Positions 9,027 through 17,496 of a stretch of DNA of 64,000 nucleotides are shown here, one piece after another. The notes under the pieces are model-generated. The model had not been told where the DNA came from. It was given only the letters and a program-made list of their open reading frames with translations, and did not search any database. Origin of the DNA: Prescottella equi (GTDB taxonomy: Bacteria > Actinomycetota > Actinomycetes > Mycobacteriales > Mycobacteriaceae); the NCBI RefSeq assembly GCF_002094305.1, contig NZ_LWTX01000002.1:620001-684000 (forward strand). Reading direction: 5' to 3'. Each line of letters begins with the position of its first letter. Position 1 is the stretch's first letter. Both the position numbers and the translations under genes were made by a program.

Positions 9027-10211
9027 ATGACGAGCATCGTGATCGCCGGCGCATCCCTCGCCGGCGTCCGCACAGCAGAAGGATTGCGCAACAAGGGATT
9101 CGATGGCGTAATCACCCTCGTCGGCGATGAGGCCGACCTCCCCTACGACCGGCCCCCGCTCTCGAAGTCGGCACTGACGAAGGGCGAGTCCGCCGAGACC
9201 CTGGCGTTCCACCCCGAGTCCTGGTACCCGGACAACGGGATCGACCTCCGCCTCGGCGAGCGTGCGTTGCACCTCGACCCGCAGCGGAGATTGCTACGGA
9301 CGACGCTGAGCGAGATCGAGTTCGACGACCTCGTGATCGCCACCGGCGCCCGGCCACGGAATCCGTTCCCGAAGGCCCCCGACGGCGTCTTCACCCTGCG
9401 CACGCTCACCGACGCCCACCTCCTGCGGGAGCGGCTGCGCTCGTGCCGCCACCTGGTCGTCATCGGTGGCGGGTTCATCGGACTCGAGGTCGCGGCATCG
9501 GCGCGCGCATCGGGTGTCGACGTCACGGTCGTCGAGGTCGCCGAGATCCCCCTCTCCCGGAATCTCGGCGCCTCGGTCGCGCCGATTCTCGGCGATCTTG
9601 CTCGGGACCACGGGGTCCGTCTCATCTGCGGACGATCCGTGGCGGACCTCGAAGGAACCGACCGGATCGAACGAGTCGTTCTCGACGACGGCCAGGCGAT
9701 CGACGCCGATCTCGTCCTGGTCGGTGTCGGCGCGGTGCCGAACGTCGAGTGGCTGGACGGGTCCGGCCTGGACACCTCCGCGGCCGGCGTGCACTGCGAT
9801 CCGACCGGGCGCGCCGGCCACCGGGTATGGGCCGTCGGCGACGCCGCGTGCTGGGCGGACGCCAACGGCGTCCTGCACCGCCACGAACACTGGACATCCG
9901 CGACGGAGCAGGCCAGGATCGTGGCTCACAATCTCATCGAGGACGAGAAGCGGACTCTCGATTCCGTCGGCTACGTGTGGTCGGACCAGTTCGGGCGTCG
10001 AATCGACATCATCGGCGACACCACAGGTGACGCCACCGTGCGGTTCCTCTCCCGAACGCCCGGCCATCTCGCGGCCCTCTACTCGCGCGACGGCAGACTC
10101 GTCGGCGCCTGCATCGTCGGTCAGCCCCGCCTGATGATCAAGTGCCGCAAATGGATCGCAGACCGAACCGAAATCGGGAGCATTCCCGAATGGCAGGACG
10201 CCACCGCCTGA
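9027..10211 (+). CDS. FAD-dependent ferredoxin reductase
   Basis: 394 residues from ATG 9027. FAD site near the start IVIAGASLAGVRTAEGLR, PYDRPPLSK, NAD site VVIGGGFIGLEVAASAR around residue 150, and the second FAD motif VWAVGDAAC near residue 270. This is the BphA4/PdR type of oxygenase-coupled reductase that uses NAD(P)H and passes electrons to a small ferredoxin. It completes a three-component Rieske system with the two genes upstream. The longer upstream reading frame would overlap the ferredoxin gene and is not used. Confidence 0.92.
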   Translation: MTSIVIAGASLAGVRTAEGLRNKGFDGVITLVGDEADLPYDRPPLSKSALTKGESAETLAFHPESWYPDNGIDLRLGERALHLDPQRRLLRTTLSEIEFDDLVIATGARPRNPFPKAPDGVFTLRTLTDAHLLRERLRSCRHLVVIGGGFIGLEVAASARASGVDVTVVEVAEIPLSRNLGASVAPILGDLARDHGVRLICGRSVADLEGTDRIERVVLDDGQAIDADLVLVGVGAVPNVEWLDGSGLDTSAAGVHCDPTGRAGHRVWAVGDAACWADANGVLHRHEHWTSATEQARIVAHNLIEDEKRTLDSVGYVWSDQFGRRIDIIGDTTGDATVRFLSRTPGHLAALYSRDGRLVGACIVGQPRLMIKCRKWIADRTEIGSIPEWQDATA

Positions 10212-10282
10212 AGCCCCAGGCAGCGACTGCCCCCCCCCCGAAACCGACCGACACGGCACCAGCAACTCTGGAGGGAAATCCA

Positions 10283-11845
10283 GTGAGTTCAGCTGATTTA
10301 CCACGGCCACCACAGAGCGGCCACGAACCTGCCCATGCGGCAGCCCACAGCGAGTCCATGGTCCGCACGCTCACCTGGCGTGACGGCATGGTCTTCGCCC
10401 TGAACATGCCGATCGGCCTGTTCCTCACTCTCGGATACACCGTCGGCGCCATCGGTGGATGGACCGCCATCGCGATCTGGGGAGTCGCGTGCACCCTGGC
10501 GTTCCTCCAGAGCCATCTCTTCGCGGAGATGGCCGCGATGTTCCCCAACAAATCCGGCGGCATCTCCGTCTACGCCTACGAAGGCTGGAAGCGTCACTTC
10601 GCACCCCTCGGCGCCATCGCAGCGTTCGGCTACTGGATGGGTTGGTCCCTGTCCCTGTCCGTCGAGGGCGTCGTGCTCGGCACACTCATCGAGCAGGCGT
10701 TCTTCCCCGACAACGACATCGCCGTACGACTTCCGATCGGCCACGAACTCGGGCTCCCCTATCTGATCGCGATCGGCGCGATCGTCACCGCCTGGGCCCT
10801 CAACTACTTCGGCGTCAAGATCGCCGCCGGCGTCGCGCGGGTCACCGGTGCCCTGCTCGTCATCGGACTGGTGGTCCTCGTCGTCGGGCCGTTCGTGTCC
10901 TCCGGAGCCGACTTCGACATGAGTCGAATCACGTGGAGCGGCGCCAGTTCCCCCCTGGACTGGAAGATCATCGTCGTCTGGTTCTACATCACCGCGTGGA
11001 CGACGTACGGCACGGAGGTGTGCGCCAGCTTCGCGGCCGAGTACAAGGATCCGGTCAAGGACACGTCGCGGGCGCTTCGCGCTTCGGCGGCGATGATCCT
11101 CGGCATCTACCTCGTGGTTCCCTACGTCGTGGTCGGCGCGCTCGGCGAGGAGACCATCGGTGCCAACCCGGTGAACTACATCGGCCTGGCCTTCGACAAG
11201 ATCCTGGGCAGCTACTCGTGGCTCGGCCAGCTACCGATCATGGCCGCGTTCATCATCGCCATGATGACCGCGACCGCCGACGGCGGACGATCGCTCTACG
11301 GGATCTCCCGCTCGGGCGGGACGATCAAGCAACTCGGCGTACTCAACCGATACGGGGTGCCCGGACGGGCCCTCACCACTGACATGATGATCAACGTCGT
11401 CGTGCTGATCGTGCTCGGCGAGCCGATCGCGATCCTGCTGGCGAGCAACCTCGGTTACCTCACCGCCGTGACCCTCGCGGTCGGCGCGTTCGTACTGCTG
11501 CGCCGGGACCGCCCCGACATCCCCCGGCCGATCCGGCTGGCACGGCCGTGGATCCCGATCGCGTGCGTCCTGTTCGCGATCAACGCGTTCGCGATCGGCG
11601 TCGGCATCCTCAACCCCGGCCTGACCGGCTATGGCGGATTGAGCGAAACCATCACCGGCATAGGCATTCTCATGATCGCCTGCGTGCTCTGGTACTACCG
11701 GCAGCGCGTCCAGGACAAGACCTCCATCGAATGGCGCGTCCGAGGCGACGACCATCCCGACCCCACCGATCCGGATCCGGATCCGGCCGACGGCGCAACC
11801 GTTCAGACCGATTGCGCCGAACTACCCACCGAGACCAGGAGCTGA
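10283..11845 (+). CDS. APC family amino acid/amine permease
   Basis: 520 residues from GTG 10283, chosen for the site TGGAGGGAAATCCA just before it; an upstream extension is proline-rich and lacks a ribosome site. About 12 membrane helices start at residue 45. MPIGLFLTLGYTVGAIGGWTAI and KSGGISVYAYEGWKR match the APC superfamily (amino acid, polyamine or ethanolamine transport). The hydrophilic C-terminus is acidic and Asp/Pro-rich (DPTDPDPDPADG). It probably brings in the nitrogen-containing substrate of the Rieske oxygenase. The next gene follows after one base. Confidence 0.88.
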   Translation: MSSADLPRPPQSGHEPAHAAAHSESMVRTLTWRDGMVFALNMPIGLFLTLGYTVGAIGGWTAIAIWGVACTLAFLQSHLFAEMAAMFPNKSGGISVYAYEGWKRHFAPLGAIAAFGYWMGWSLSLSVEGVVLGTLIEQAFFPDNDIAVRLPIGHELGLPYLIAIGAIVTAWALNYFGVKIAAGVARVTGALLVIGLVVLVVGPFVSSGADFDMSRITWSGASSPLDWKIIVVWFYITAWTTYGTEVCASFAAEYKDPVKDTSRALRASAAMILGIYLVVPYVVVGALGEETIGANPVNYIGLAFDKILGSYSWLGQLPIMAAFIIAMMTATADGGRSLYGISRSGGTIKQLGVLNRYGVPGRALTTDMMINVVVLIVLGEPIAILLASNLGYLTAVTLAVGAFVLLRRDRPDIPRPIRLARPWIPIACVLFAINAFAIGVGILNPGLTGYGGLSETITGIGILMIACVLWYYRQRVQDKTSIEWRVRGDDHPDPTDPDPDPADGATVQTDCAELPTETRS

Positions 11846-11846
11846 C

Positions 11847-12896
11847 ATGAAGGCAGTCCGCGTACACGAATACGACCAGCAGCCGACGCTCGACGAGGTG
11901 CCCGCGCCGACCCTGCAGGGCCCGCACGACGTCATCGTCCGCGTTGAGGGCGCCGGTGTGTGCCGAACCGATCTGCACATCATCGAAGGCCAGTGGCAGA
12001 ACAAGAGCGGCGTTCGGCTCCCGTACACGATCGGCCACGAGAACGCCGGCACGGTGACCGAGATCGGCTCCGCCGTCACCAACGTCGCGCTCGGCGACAA
12101 GGTCATCCTCCACCCGCTCGCCACCTGCGGCCTGTGCCACGCCTGCCGGAGCGGCGACGACGTGCACTGCACCGCTTCCGACTTCCCCGGCATCGACGCC
12201 GAGGGCGGCATGGCGGAATACCTGCGAACGTCCGCGCGCAGTGTGGTCAAGCTCGACCCGTCGCTCGCACCGGCCGACGTCGCGGCGCTCGCCGATGCCG
12301 GGCTGACCGCGTACCACGCGGCCCGCAAGGCCGCCGAGATCCTGCGCCCGGGACAGACCGTCGCGGTCATCGGCGCCGGCGGGCTCGGCCACATCGGCAT
12401 CCAGGTTCTGAAGGCACTCACCGCGGCACGCATCGTCGTCGTCGACCAGTCGCCCGCCGCCCTGCAGCTGGCCGAGGAGATCGGCGCCGACGTCACCGTC
12501 GTCGCCGACGGCACCGAGGCCGAGCGGGTGCTCGAACTGACGGGCGGAGCGGGCGCCGAGGCGGTGCTGGACTTCGTCGGCGAGGGCACCGCGATCGCTG
12601 CGGGCGTCGCGATGCTGCGCCGCGCGGGCTCGTACTACGTCATCGGCTACGGCGGCAACCTCGACATCCCGACGATCGACGTGATCAGCACCGAGATCAA
12701 CTTCGTCGGCAACCTGGTCGGCACCTACAACGATCTGGTGGAGCTCATGGCGCTCGCCGCCGAGGGTCGGGTACACCTGCACACCGTCAAGTACCCGTTC
12801 TCGGATTTCGCCAAGGCGCTCGACGACCTGCACCACGGAAGGGTGCGCGGACGTGCGGTTCTGGTTCCGGACGCGGACTTCGCGCCGACCGCGTGA
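11847..12896 (+). CDS. Zinc-dependent alcohol dehydrogenase (MDR family)
   Basis: 349 residues. Catalytic zinc ligands Cys39 (GVCRTD), His-Glu in TIGHENAG and later Cys; structural zinc site with four Cys in CGLCHACRSGDDVHC. Rossmann motif VIGAGGLGHIG at about residue 173. Oxidises a primary or secondary alcohol, or an aldehyde hydrate, with NAD(P). It lies one base after the permease stop and so belongs to the same operon. The substrate could be the alcohol or formaldehyde-type product from the oxygenase step; this is inference from position only. Confidence 0.9.
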   Translation: MKAVRVHEYDQQPTLDEVPAPTLQGPHDVIVRVEGAGVCRTDLHIIEGQWQNKSGVRLPYTIGHENAGTVTEIGSAVTNVALGDKVILHPLATCGLCHACRSGDDVHCTASDFPGIDAEGGMAEYLRTSARSVVKLDPSLAPADVAALADAGLTAYHAARKAAEILRPGQTVAVIGAGGLGHIGIQVLKALTAARIVVVDQSPAALQLAEEIGADVTVVADGTEAERVLELTGGAGAEAVLDFVGEGTAIAAGVAMLRRAGSYYVIGYGGNLDIPTIDVISTEINFVGNLVGTYNDLVELMALAAEGRVHLHTVKYPFSDFAKALDDLHHGRVRGRAVLVPDADFAPTA

Positions 12897-12936
12897 GGAT
12901 TACGGAACATGTCGACGCGAGTCGCCGACCATGACG

Positions 12937-12952
12937 ATTGCGTAGCACATAG
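12937..12952. promoter_or_regulatory. TTGCGTA motif before the AsnC/Lrp gene
   Basis: ATTGCGTAGCACATAG starts 25 bases before the GTG 12962 and matches 13 of 16 positions with AATGCGTAGCCAATAG at 7569-7584 in front of the Rieske gene. An autoregulatory binding site is the simplest reading. Confidence 0.5.
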
Positions 12953-12961
12953 ACTGATCCG

Positions 12962-13471
12962 GTGCGCAAGATGACGATCACGGGGAGTGCGGAGTCCATG
13001 GGAGGATCCGAGATCTCGGTCGAGGGCCTCGACGACATCGACCGTGGCATCCTGCGCCTGCTGCAGGGCGACGGCCGCATGCCCTACCGCCAGATCGCAC
13101 GCGAACTCGGTGTCTCCGAAGGCACCGTGCGGATCAGGACAGGCCGGATGCAGGAATCCGGTGTGCTCAACATCGTCGCCATCGCCGACCCGTTCCGACT
13201 CGGTTACCGCGTTCTCGCCTTCCTCCTCGTCCGGGTCGAACCCGGCCACCACGATCATGTGGTCGCCGAGTTCACCGCCTGGGAGGAAGCAACCTACGTG
13301 TCCACGTGCATCGGGCACGCGGACGTGTACGTACAGCTGGTCTGCCGCGACAACGATCACCTGAACGATCTGCTGCACAAGCGGATCCCGGAGATCGGCG
13401 GCGTCCGCGAGTTCGAGACCTTCATGGAACTGAAGATGCACAAGGTCTCGTACGAGTACTCGCCGTCCTGA
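12962..13471 (+). CDS. AsnC/Lrp family transcription regulator
   Basis: 169 residues. An N-terminal winged helix-turn-helix (LDDIDRGILRLLQGDGRMPYRQIARELGVSEGTVRIRTGRM) is followed by an AsnC ligand-binding (RAM) domain with VRVEPGHHDHV and ADVYVQLVCRDNDHLNDLL. It likely senses an amino acid or amine and controls the oxygenase operon, with which it shares a TTGCGTA motif. The start is uncertain: GTG 12962 has little Shine-Dalgarno and could be leaderless; ATG 13000 follows GGGGAGTGCGGAG and would give 156 residues, with the helix-turn-helix intact in either case. Confidence 0.88.
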   Translation: MRKMTITGSAESMGGSEISVEGLDDIDRGILRLLQGDGRMPYRQIARELGVSEGTVRIRTGRMQESGVLNIVAIADPFRLGYRVLAFLLVRVEPGHHDHVVAEFTAWEEATYVSTCIGHADVYVQLVCRDNDHLNDLLHKRIPEIGGVREFETFMELKMHKVSYEYSPS

Positions 13472-13622
13472 CGACCGGCAGCTCTTCGCACAACACCATC
13501 CCACGACGGTAGGTCGGGGCCCATCGACGGACCTCGGCTCCGTTCGCCATACCTCCCACCCCGGTCCGCACCCTCGTGCGCACCGGTATTCGATCGAACC
13601 ATCAGAACGAGGTAGTACCCCG

Positions 13623-13949
13623 ATGATCTTCATCGTCGTCAAGTTCAAGGTCCTCCCCGAACATCAGGAGAACTGGCTCTCCATCACGAAGGACTTCACC
13701 GACGCCACCCGCTCGGAGACCGGAAACCTCTGGTACGAGTGGTCACGCAGCGTCGACGACCCGTCCGAGTACGTGCTCGTGGAGGCCTTCCGCGACGCGG
13801 AGGCGGGCGCGGAGCACGTCGCCGCGGACCATTTCCGTCGCGGCCTCGAATCCATGCGTCCCGCGCTGAGCGAGACCCCCCGAATCATCAACACCGAGGT
13901 TCCCGGAACCGAGTGGTCACGGATGGGCGAACTGGAGATCGCGCAGTGA
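13623..13949 (+). CDS. Antibiotic biosynthesis monooxygenase (ABM) domain protein
   Basis: 108 residues. The pattern FIVVKFKVLPEHQENWLSITKDFTDATRSETGNLWYEWSRS followed by VLVEAFRDAEAGAEHVAADHF is that of the small dimeric alpha/beta-barrel ABM/YgiN family. Members act as quinol or polyketide monooxygenases or only bind small aromatic or thiol compounds. It follows a 151-bp intergenic stretch and a ribosome site GAGGTAG, and its stop overlaps a possible GTG start of the SDR gene. A role in the same catabolic pathway is inferred from position. Confidence 0.85.
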   Translation: MIFIVVKFKVLPEHQENWLSITKDFTDATRSETGNLWYEWSRSVDDPSEYVLVEAFRDAEAGAEHVAADHFRRGLESMRPALSETPRIINTEVPGTEWSRMGELEIAQ

Positions 13950-13978
13950 CCACGACAGCACGAGAATTGGAGCAGGGC

Positions 13979-14821
13979 ATGACAGGTCGGGTCGCCGGCA
14001 AGGTTGCATTCATCACGGGCGCCGCTCGCGGGCAGGGCCGCAGTCACGCGGTTCGACTCGCGCAGGAGGGCGCCGACATCATCGCCGTCGACGTCTGCGG
14101 CGACGTGGGACGCACGTCGGACTTCTACGCACCGGCCACGGACGAGGATCTCGCCGAGACCGTGCGACTGGTCGAGAAGGAGGGGCGTCGAATCGTGGCC
14201 TACAAGGCCGACGTTCGCGACTACGACGCCCTCGAAGCCGGACTGACTGCGGCAGTGGAGGAGTTGGGGCGGCTCGACATCGTCGCAGCGAACGCCGGCA
14301 TTTTCCAGTTCGGCGACGACGTCCAGGACATCCGCGTCGGCGACTGGGCGGACGTCATCGACGTGAATGTCACCGGCGTGTTCAACACCTGCAAAGCCGC
14401 TGTGCCACACCTGATCCGGGGCGGACGCGGCGGAACGGTCGTGATCACGTCGTCGGACGCCGGGACGAAGGGCTTCGCACGGTTCGGCCATTATGTGACG
14501 TCGAAGCACGGCGTCATCGGGCTCATGAAGTCGCTGACTATGGAACTGGCGCCGCATTCGATCCGCGTCAACGTCGTCTCCCCGACCAACTGCAACACCG
14601 ACATGATCCAGAACGACGCGGTGTGGCGCCTGTTCCGGCCGGATCGCGAGAACCCCACCGCGGACGAGTTCGCCGAGGCGTCGTCGACTCTGCTGGCCCT
14701 GCCCGCACCGTGGGTGGAACCGGTGGATGTGTCGAACGCAGTCCTCTTCCTCGCGTCCGACGAGGCCCGTTTCATCACCGGAGTGAATCTGCCGGTGGAC
14801 GGCGGTTCGGCAGCGATCTGA
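13979..14821 (+). CDS. Mycofactocin-coupled type short-chain dehydrogenase
   Basis: 280 residues from ATG 13979 (GGAG 8 bases upstream); GTG 13946, overlapping the previous stop, is an alternative. The cofactor loop reads GAARGQGRSHAVRLAQEGADIIAVDVCG. The RGQGRSHA form and the insertion after strand 2 are marks of SDRs that keep NAD bound and pass electrons to mycofactocin. The catalytic Ser-Tyr-Lys are in VITSSDAG and HYVTSKHG. C-terminus FITGVNLPVDGGS is typical. It oxidises an alcohol to a carbonyl, and may complete the pathway begun by the Rieske enzyme. Mycofactocin genes themselves are not in the window. Confidence 0.88.
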   Translation: MTGRVAGKVAFITGAARGQGRSHAVRLAQEGADIIAVDVCGDVGRTSDFYAPATDEDLAETVRLVEKEGRRIVAYKADVRDYDALEAGLTAAVEELGRLDIVAANAGIFQFGDDVQDIRVGDWADVIDVNVTGVFNTCKAAVPHLIRGGRGGTVVITSSDAGTKGFARFGHYVTSKHGVIGLMKSLTMELAPHSIRVNVVSPTNCNTDMIQNDAVWRLFRPDRENPTADEFAEASSTLLALPAPWVEPVDVSNAVLFLASDEARFITGVNLPVDGGSAAI

Positions 14822-14922
14822 CGCGCGGGTGTGGGCGCATCACCGGATAGGTGGTGGTGCGCCCACCCTGGCACGAGTTGTCCCGCGGACCGATTCCCCT
14901 CCAGGAAGGATGCATTCCGGCC

Positions 14923-15252
14923 GTGACCGCACATCGCGACGTCATCCCCGCAGTTCGACGTATATCCGACGCGACCTGGCAGGCCTCGGCTCGATGTCGC
15001 GCGTCGGCAACCGACATGTTCTTCCCGCAGCGGACGCGCACCTGGGGAGAACGGATCCGTCTGGAGCAGGCCGCGAAGAAGATCTGCGAACGATGTCCGG
15101 TCCTCGTCGAGTGCCGAACATACGCGCTCGAGCACGAGGAACGACACGGAGTGTGGGGCGGGCTCACCGAATCCGAGCGCCGGTCTCGCTTTGCTACCGG
15201 CCGTTCTGCAACGCAGAAGCAGAACCACCGATCAACGATTTCCGACGTGTGA
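14923..15252 (+). CDS. WhiB family iron-sulfur transcription regulator
   Basis: 109 residues from GTG 14923. The four cluster Cys are in ARCRASATDMFFP and KICERCPVLVEC (C-x2-C-x5-C), followed by the turn GVWGGLTESERR. It binds an O2/NO-sensitive [4Fe-4S] cluster and works with sigma factors. The upstream in-frame start at 14851 would add 24 residues and precede the GGAAGGA site (14903-14909), so it is less likely. It is followed by a tiny gene 18 bases away. Confidence 0.9.
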   Translation: MTAHRDVIPAVRRISDATWQASARCRASATDMFFPQRTRTWGERIRLEQAAKKICERCPVLVECRTYALEHEERHGVWGGLTESERRSRFATGRSATQKQNHRSTISDV

Positions 15253-15270
15253 CGAGCGAGGAGCGAGACC

Positions 15271-15462
15271 ATGGACGCCGACGACGACCACATCATCACG
15301 TTCGCAGTGCGGTGGCAGCCGTACGGTGGCCCCCGGCGGGAGGACATCTTCGTGACGTTCGGCATCACGCCCCGAGAGTTCGACGAGCGACTCCGGAAGG
15401 TCTGCATGCGCCGGTTCGGGCACCCCTCGATACCGCGTCCGGTCGGCCGGAGCCTTTCGTAG
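15271..15462 (+). CDS. Small protein, DUF3263-like
   Basis: 63 residues with a good ribosome site (GCGAGGAGCGAGACC). The pattern IITFAVRWQPYGGPRREDIFVTFGITPREFDERLRKV resembles the actinobacterial DUF3263 family, in which a short helix-turn-helix-like unit (FERQW...GAKE..I...FG...T.YYQ.L) is found. This is a family guess by eye. It sits 18 bases after the whiB gene and is likely co-transcribed. A DNA-binding or sigma-accessory role is possible but not shown. Confidence 0.6.
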   Translation: MDADDDHIITFAVRWQPYGGPRREDIFVTFGITPREFDERLRKVCMRRFGHPSIPRPVGRSLS

Positions 15463-15467
15463 CGACC

Positions 15468-16484
15468 TCAGTCCGGGCGCGGACCGAAGGTGTCGAGCAT
15501 GACGATCGGGCCGTCTCCACCGCGCGTGTGCGCATCGATCTCGAGCAGGCCGGCGAACGCCTTGGCGGTGTAGACGGGGTCGAGCGGGATGCCGAATTCG
15601 TGCCCGACACGTTGCGCGGCACGCCCTTCCGCGGTGGCGTATCCGTAACCGGGGCCGAGGTATTCGCGCGTCACGGTCAGCGGTGCCGAACGCAGGTCGA
15701 TGTCGCCGAGGTCGGCACCGCGTTGCCGCAGTAACGATTCGGAGCGTCCCGCCAGATCCCGGATCTCACGCTGCCCCAACGGCAGGGTGTCGTTGACGAC
15801 CACCGCGACGACGCCGGTTCGCAGACCGGCGAGCCGTAGCCCGAGGAGCAGTCCGGCGACGGTGCCGCCTGAGCCGACGGGCGCGACGATGTGCGCCGGT
15901 TCGGGGATCTCGCCGGCGTCGACCTGGGCTGCCAGTTCCAGCGCGGCCTCGACGTAGCCGAGCGCGCCGATCGGCGAGGAGCCGCCCGGAGGCAGGTAGT
16001 AGGGCAGCCGGCCGCCTTTCATGTGTCGAACCATGAGCCACGGCGCGACCGCGAAGGTGCGGGCCTTGGTGCGGGTGAAGTGCAGGGTGGCACCGGAACG
16101 CTGCAGCCGAGCGAGTTGAGCACGGACGTGGTCGTCGACCGGCTGGTCGATCAGCGCCAGCGCGGTCTCGATCCCGAACTGGCCGGCGTACAACGCGGTC
16201 GCGAGACCCCAGTTGGTCCCGAGACCGCCGACGGTGATGATGCGCTTCGACTTCCGCGCCAGGACGTCGGGGATGATCCACTCGAGTTTGCGAACCTTGT
16301 TGCCGCCCCACCCACCGGAGCCGAAGCGGCTGTCGTCCTTGAGCCAGATCCGGTCCCCGATGCCGAGTCCCTCGAGTTTGCGCACGGGTGTCGGCGACGT
16401 CCCCAGCCGCACGTGCGGAAGGGATTTCGCCAGTTCCGGAAAACGCTGATGCAGGTATGGAGAGGCCGTCGTCACGTCAGGCAT
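15468..16484 (-). CDS. PLP-dependent D-cysteine desulfhydrase / ACC deaminase family enzyme
   Basis: 338 residues from ATG 16484 (MPDVTTASPYLHQRF). The PLP lysine is in GGNKVRKLEW, with the phosphate-binding loop VGSGGTVAGLLLG. The fold is that of tryptophan-synthase-beta-like enzymes; the family includes D-cysteine desulfhydrase, 1-aminocyclopropane-1-carboxylate deaminase and L-cuprizone-like sulfonate lyases. The exact substrate cannot be told. The first eight bases overlap the end of the HIT gene, so the two are translationally coupled, with the TetR gene upstream of both. Confidence 0.85.
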   Translation of the reverse strand: MPDVTTASPYLHQRFPELAKSLPHVRLGTSPTPVRKLEGLGIGDRIWLKDDSRFGSGGWGGNKVRKLEWIIPDVLARKSKRIITVGGLGTNWGLATALYAGQFGIETALALIDQPVDDHVRAQLARLQRSGATLHFTRTKARTFAVAPWLMVRHMKGGRLPYYLPPGGSSPIGALGYVEAALELAAQVDAGEIPEPAHIVAPVGSGGTVAGLLLGLRLAGLRTGVVAVVVNDTLPLGQREIRDLAGRSESLLRQRGADLGDIDLRSAPLTVTREYLGPGYGYATAEGRAAQRVGHEFGIPLDPVYTAKAFAGLLEIDAHTRGGDGPIVMLDTFGPRPD

Positions 16485-16905
16485 CGGCAGCGCCCAGCCG
16501 TCCGCGGATCGATCCCGCGAGATAGTCGAGGTCCGGTCGCGGCGGCACGGTCGGGCGACCGCGCAGACCGAATCCGTCACCCGCCGTCCGGGGAACGACG
16601 TGAAGATGCACGTGGAACACCTCCTGACCAGCTACCACTCCGTCAGCGAGGAAGAAGTTCACCCCCTCCGCACCCACCGTACTTGCCCGCAGTGCGCCTG
16701 CGATCCGTTGCCCCACACGGAACAAGCGTGCCCCGTCCTCGGGATCCAACTCGGCGAGGCCCGCGGCGTGCGTCTTCGGTACCACCAGCAGATGGCCGGG
16801 GGTGAAAGGACGAATGTCCATGAACGCGGTCGTGTGCTCGTCCTCGTACACGAGACTCGATTCCGCCTTGCCGGCGACGATGGCGCAGAAGACGCAGTGG
16901 CTCAT
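16477..16905 (-). CDS. HIT family (histidine triad) protein
   Basis: 142 residues from ATG 16905 (MSHCVFCAIVAGKAES). The nucleotide-binding histidine triad is HVHLHVVPR near residue 100, and CVFC at the start may bind zinc. Family members hydrolyse nucleoside phosphoramidates or dinucleotides such as AMP-NH2 or Ap4A. The gene starts 11 bases after the TetR stop and overlaps the PLP enzyme by 8 bases. A second HIT protein of another branch is at 33800. Confidence 0.9.
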   Translation of the reverse strand: MSHCVFCAIVAGKAESSLVYEDEHTTAFMDIRPFTPGHLLVVPKTHAAGLAELDPEDGARLFRVGQRIAGALRASTVGAEGVNFFLADGVVAGQEVFHVHLHVVPRTAGDGFGLRGRPTVPPRPDLDYLAGSIRGRLGAADA

Positions 16906-16916
16906 GCTCGTCGATG

Positions 16917-17468
16917 TTATGTGGCGAACGCCGGCGCGACGAAGTGCCGCACCATATGTCGTTCCGTGTCGCCGTCGGCTCCCGGCCACGCCAACAGCGT
17001 GAGGACCACCCGGACGATCCACTCACCCGCCAGGTCGTCGGCCACGGCACCTGTGAGCGTCGTCGCGAACCGAGCCAGATCCGGGGACGACGCGAGGTAG
17101 CCGTTCGCCGCCCCGGTCCGGTTGTGCGCGAACCAGTACGAGAGCGCCGGGTCCGCCCGCACCGCCGCCACGGACGTGAGGATCGCCTCGACCACTCGAT
17201 CGGCACCGTCGAGGTGAGCCACCGCGCACGCCACGTCCTCGGCGACCGACGCTGCGGCCGAGGACACCACGGCTGCGACGATCGCGGGCTTACCGCCCAC
17301 GTACCGGTACAGCGTCGCCCGTGAACATCCCGCGCGCTCGGCGACGTCCAGGACCCCGACCCGATCGAATCCGCGCTCGAGGAACAGGTCCGTCGCGGCC
17401 GCAGTGATCCGTGCGACCGCAACCTCCCGCCGGTTCCCACCGGCCAGCCAGTCGTCCGTTCGCGCCAT
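16917..17468 (-). CDS. TetR family repressor
   Basis: 183 residues. The N-terminal helix-turn-helix is clear: ARITAAATDLFLERGFDRVGVLDVAERAGCSRATLYRYVGGKPAIV. The C-terminal ligand domain is short and not assignable. A perfect palindrome 28 bp before the start (17497-17511) is its likely operator. It leads the HIT and PLP-enzyme genes and faces the P450 operon across 241 bp, so it could control either side. Confidence 0.9.
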   Translation of the reverse strand: MARTDDWLAGGNRREVAVARITAAATDLFLERGFDRVGVLDVAERAGCSRATLYRYVGGKPAIVAAVVSSAAASVAEDVACAVAHLDGADRVVEAILTSVAAVRADPALSYWFAHNRTGAANGYLASSPDLARFATTLTGAVADDLAGEWIVRVVLTLLAWPGADGDTERHMVRHFVAPAFAT

Positions 17469-17496
17469 GCGCCCCTCCGATCACCGATGACTTACG

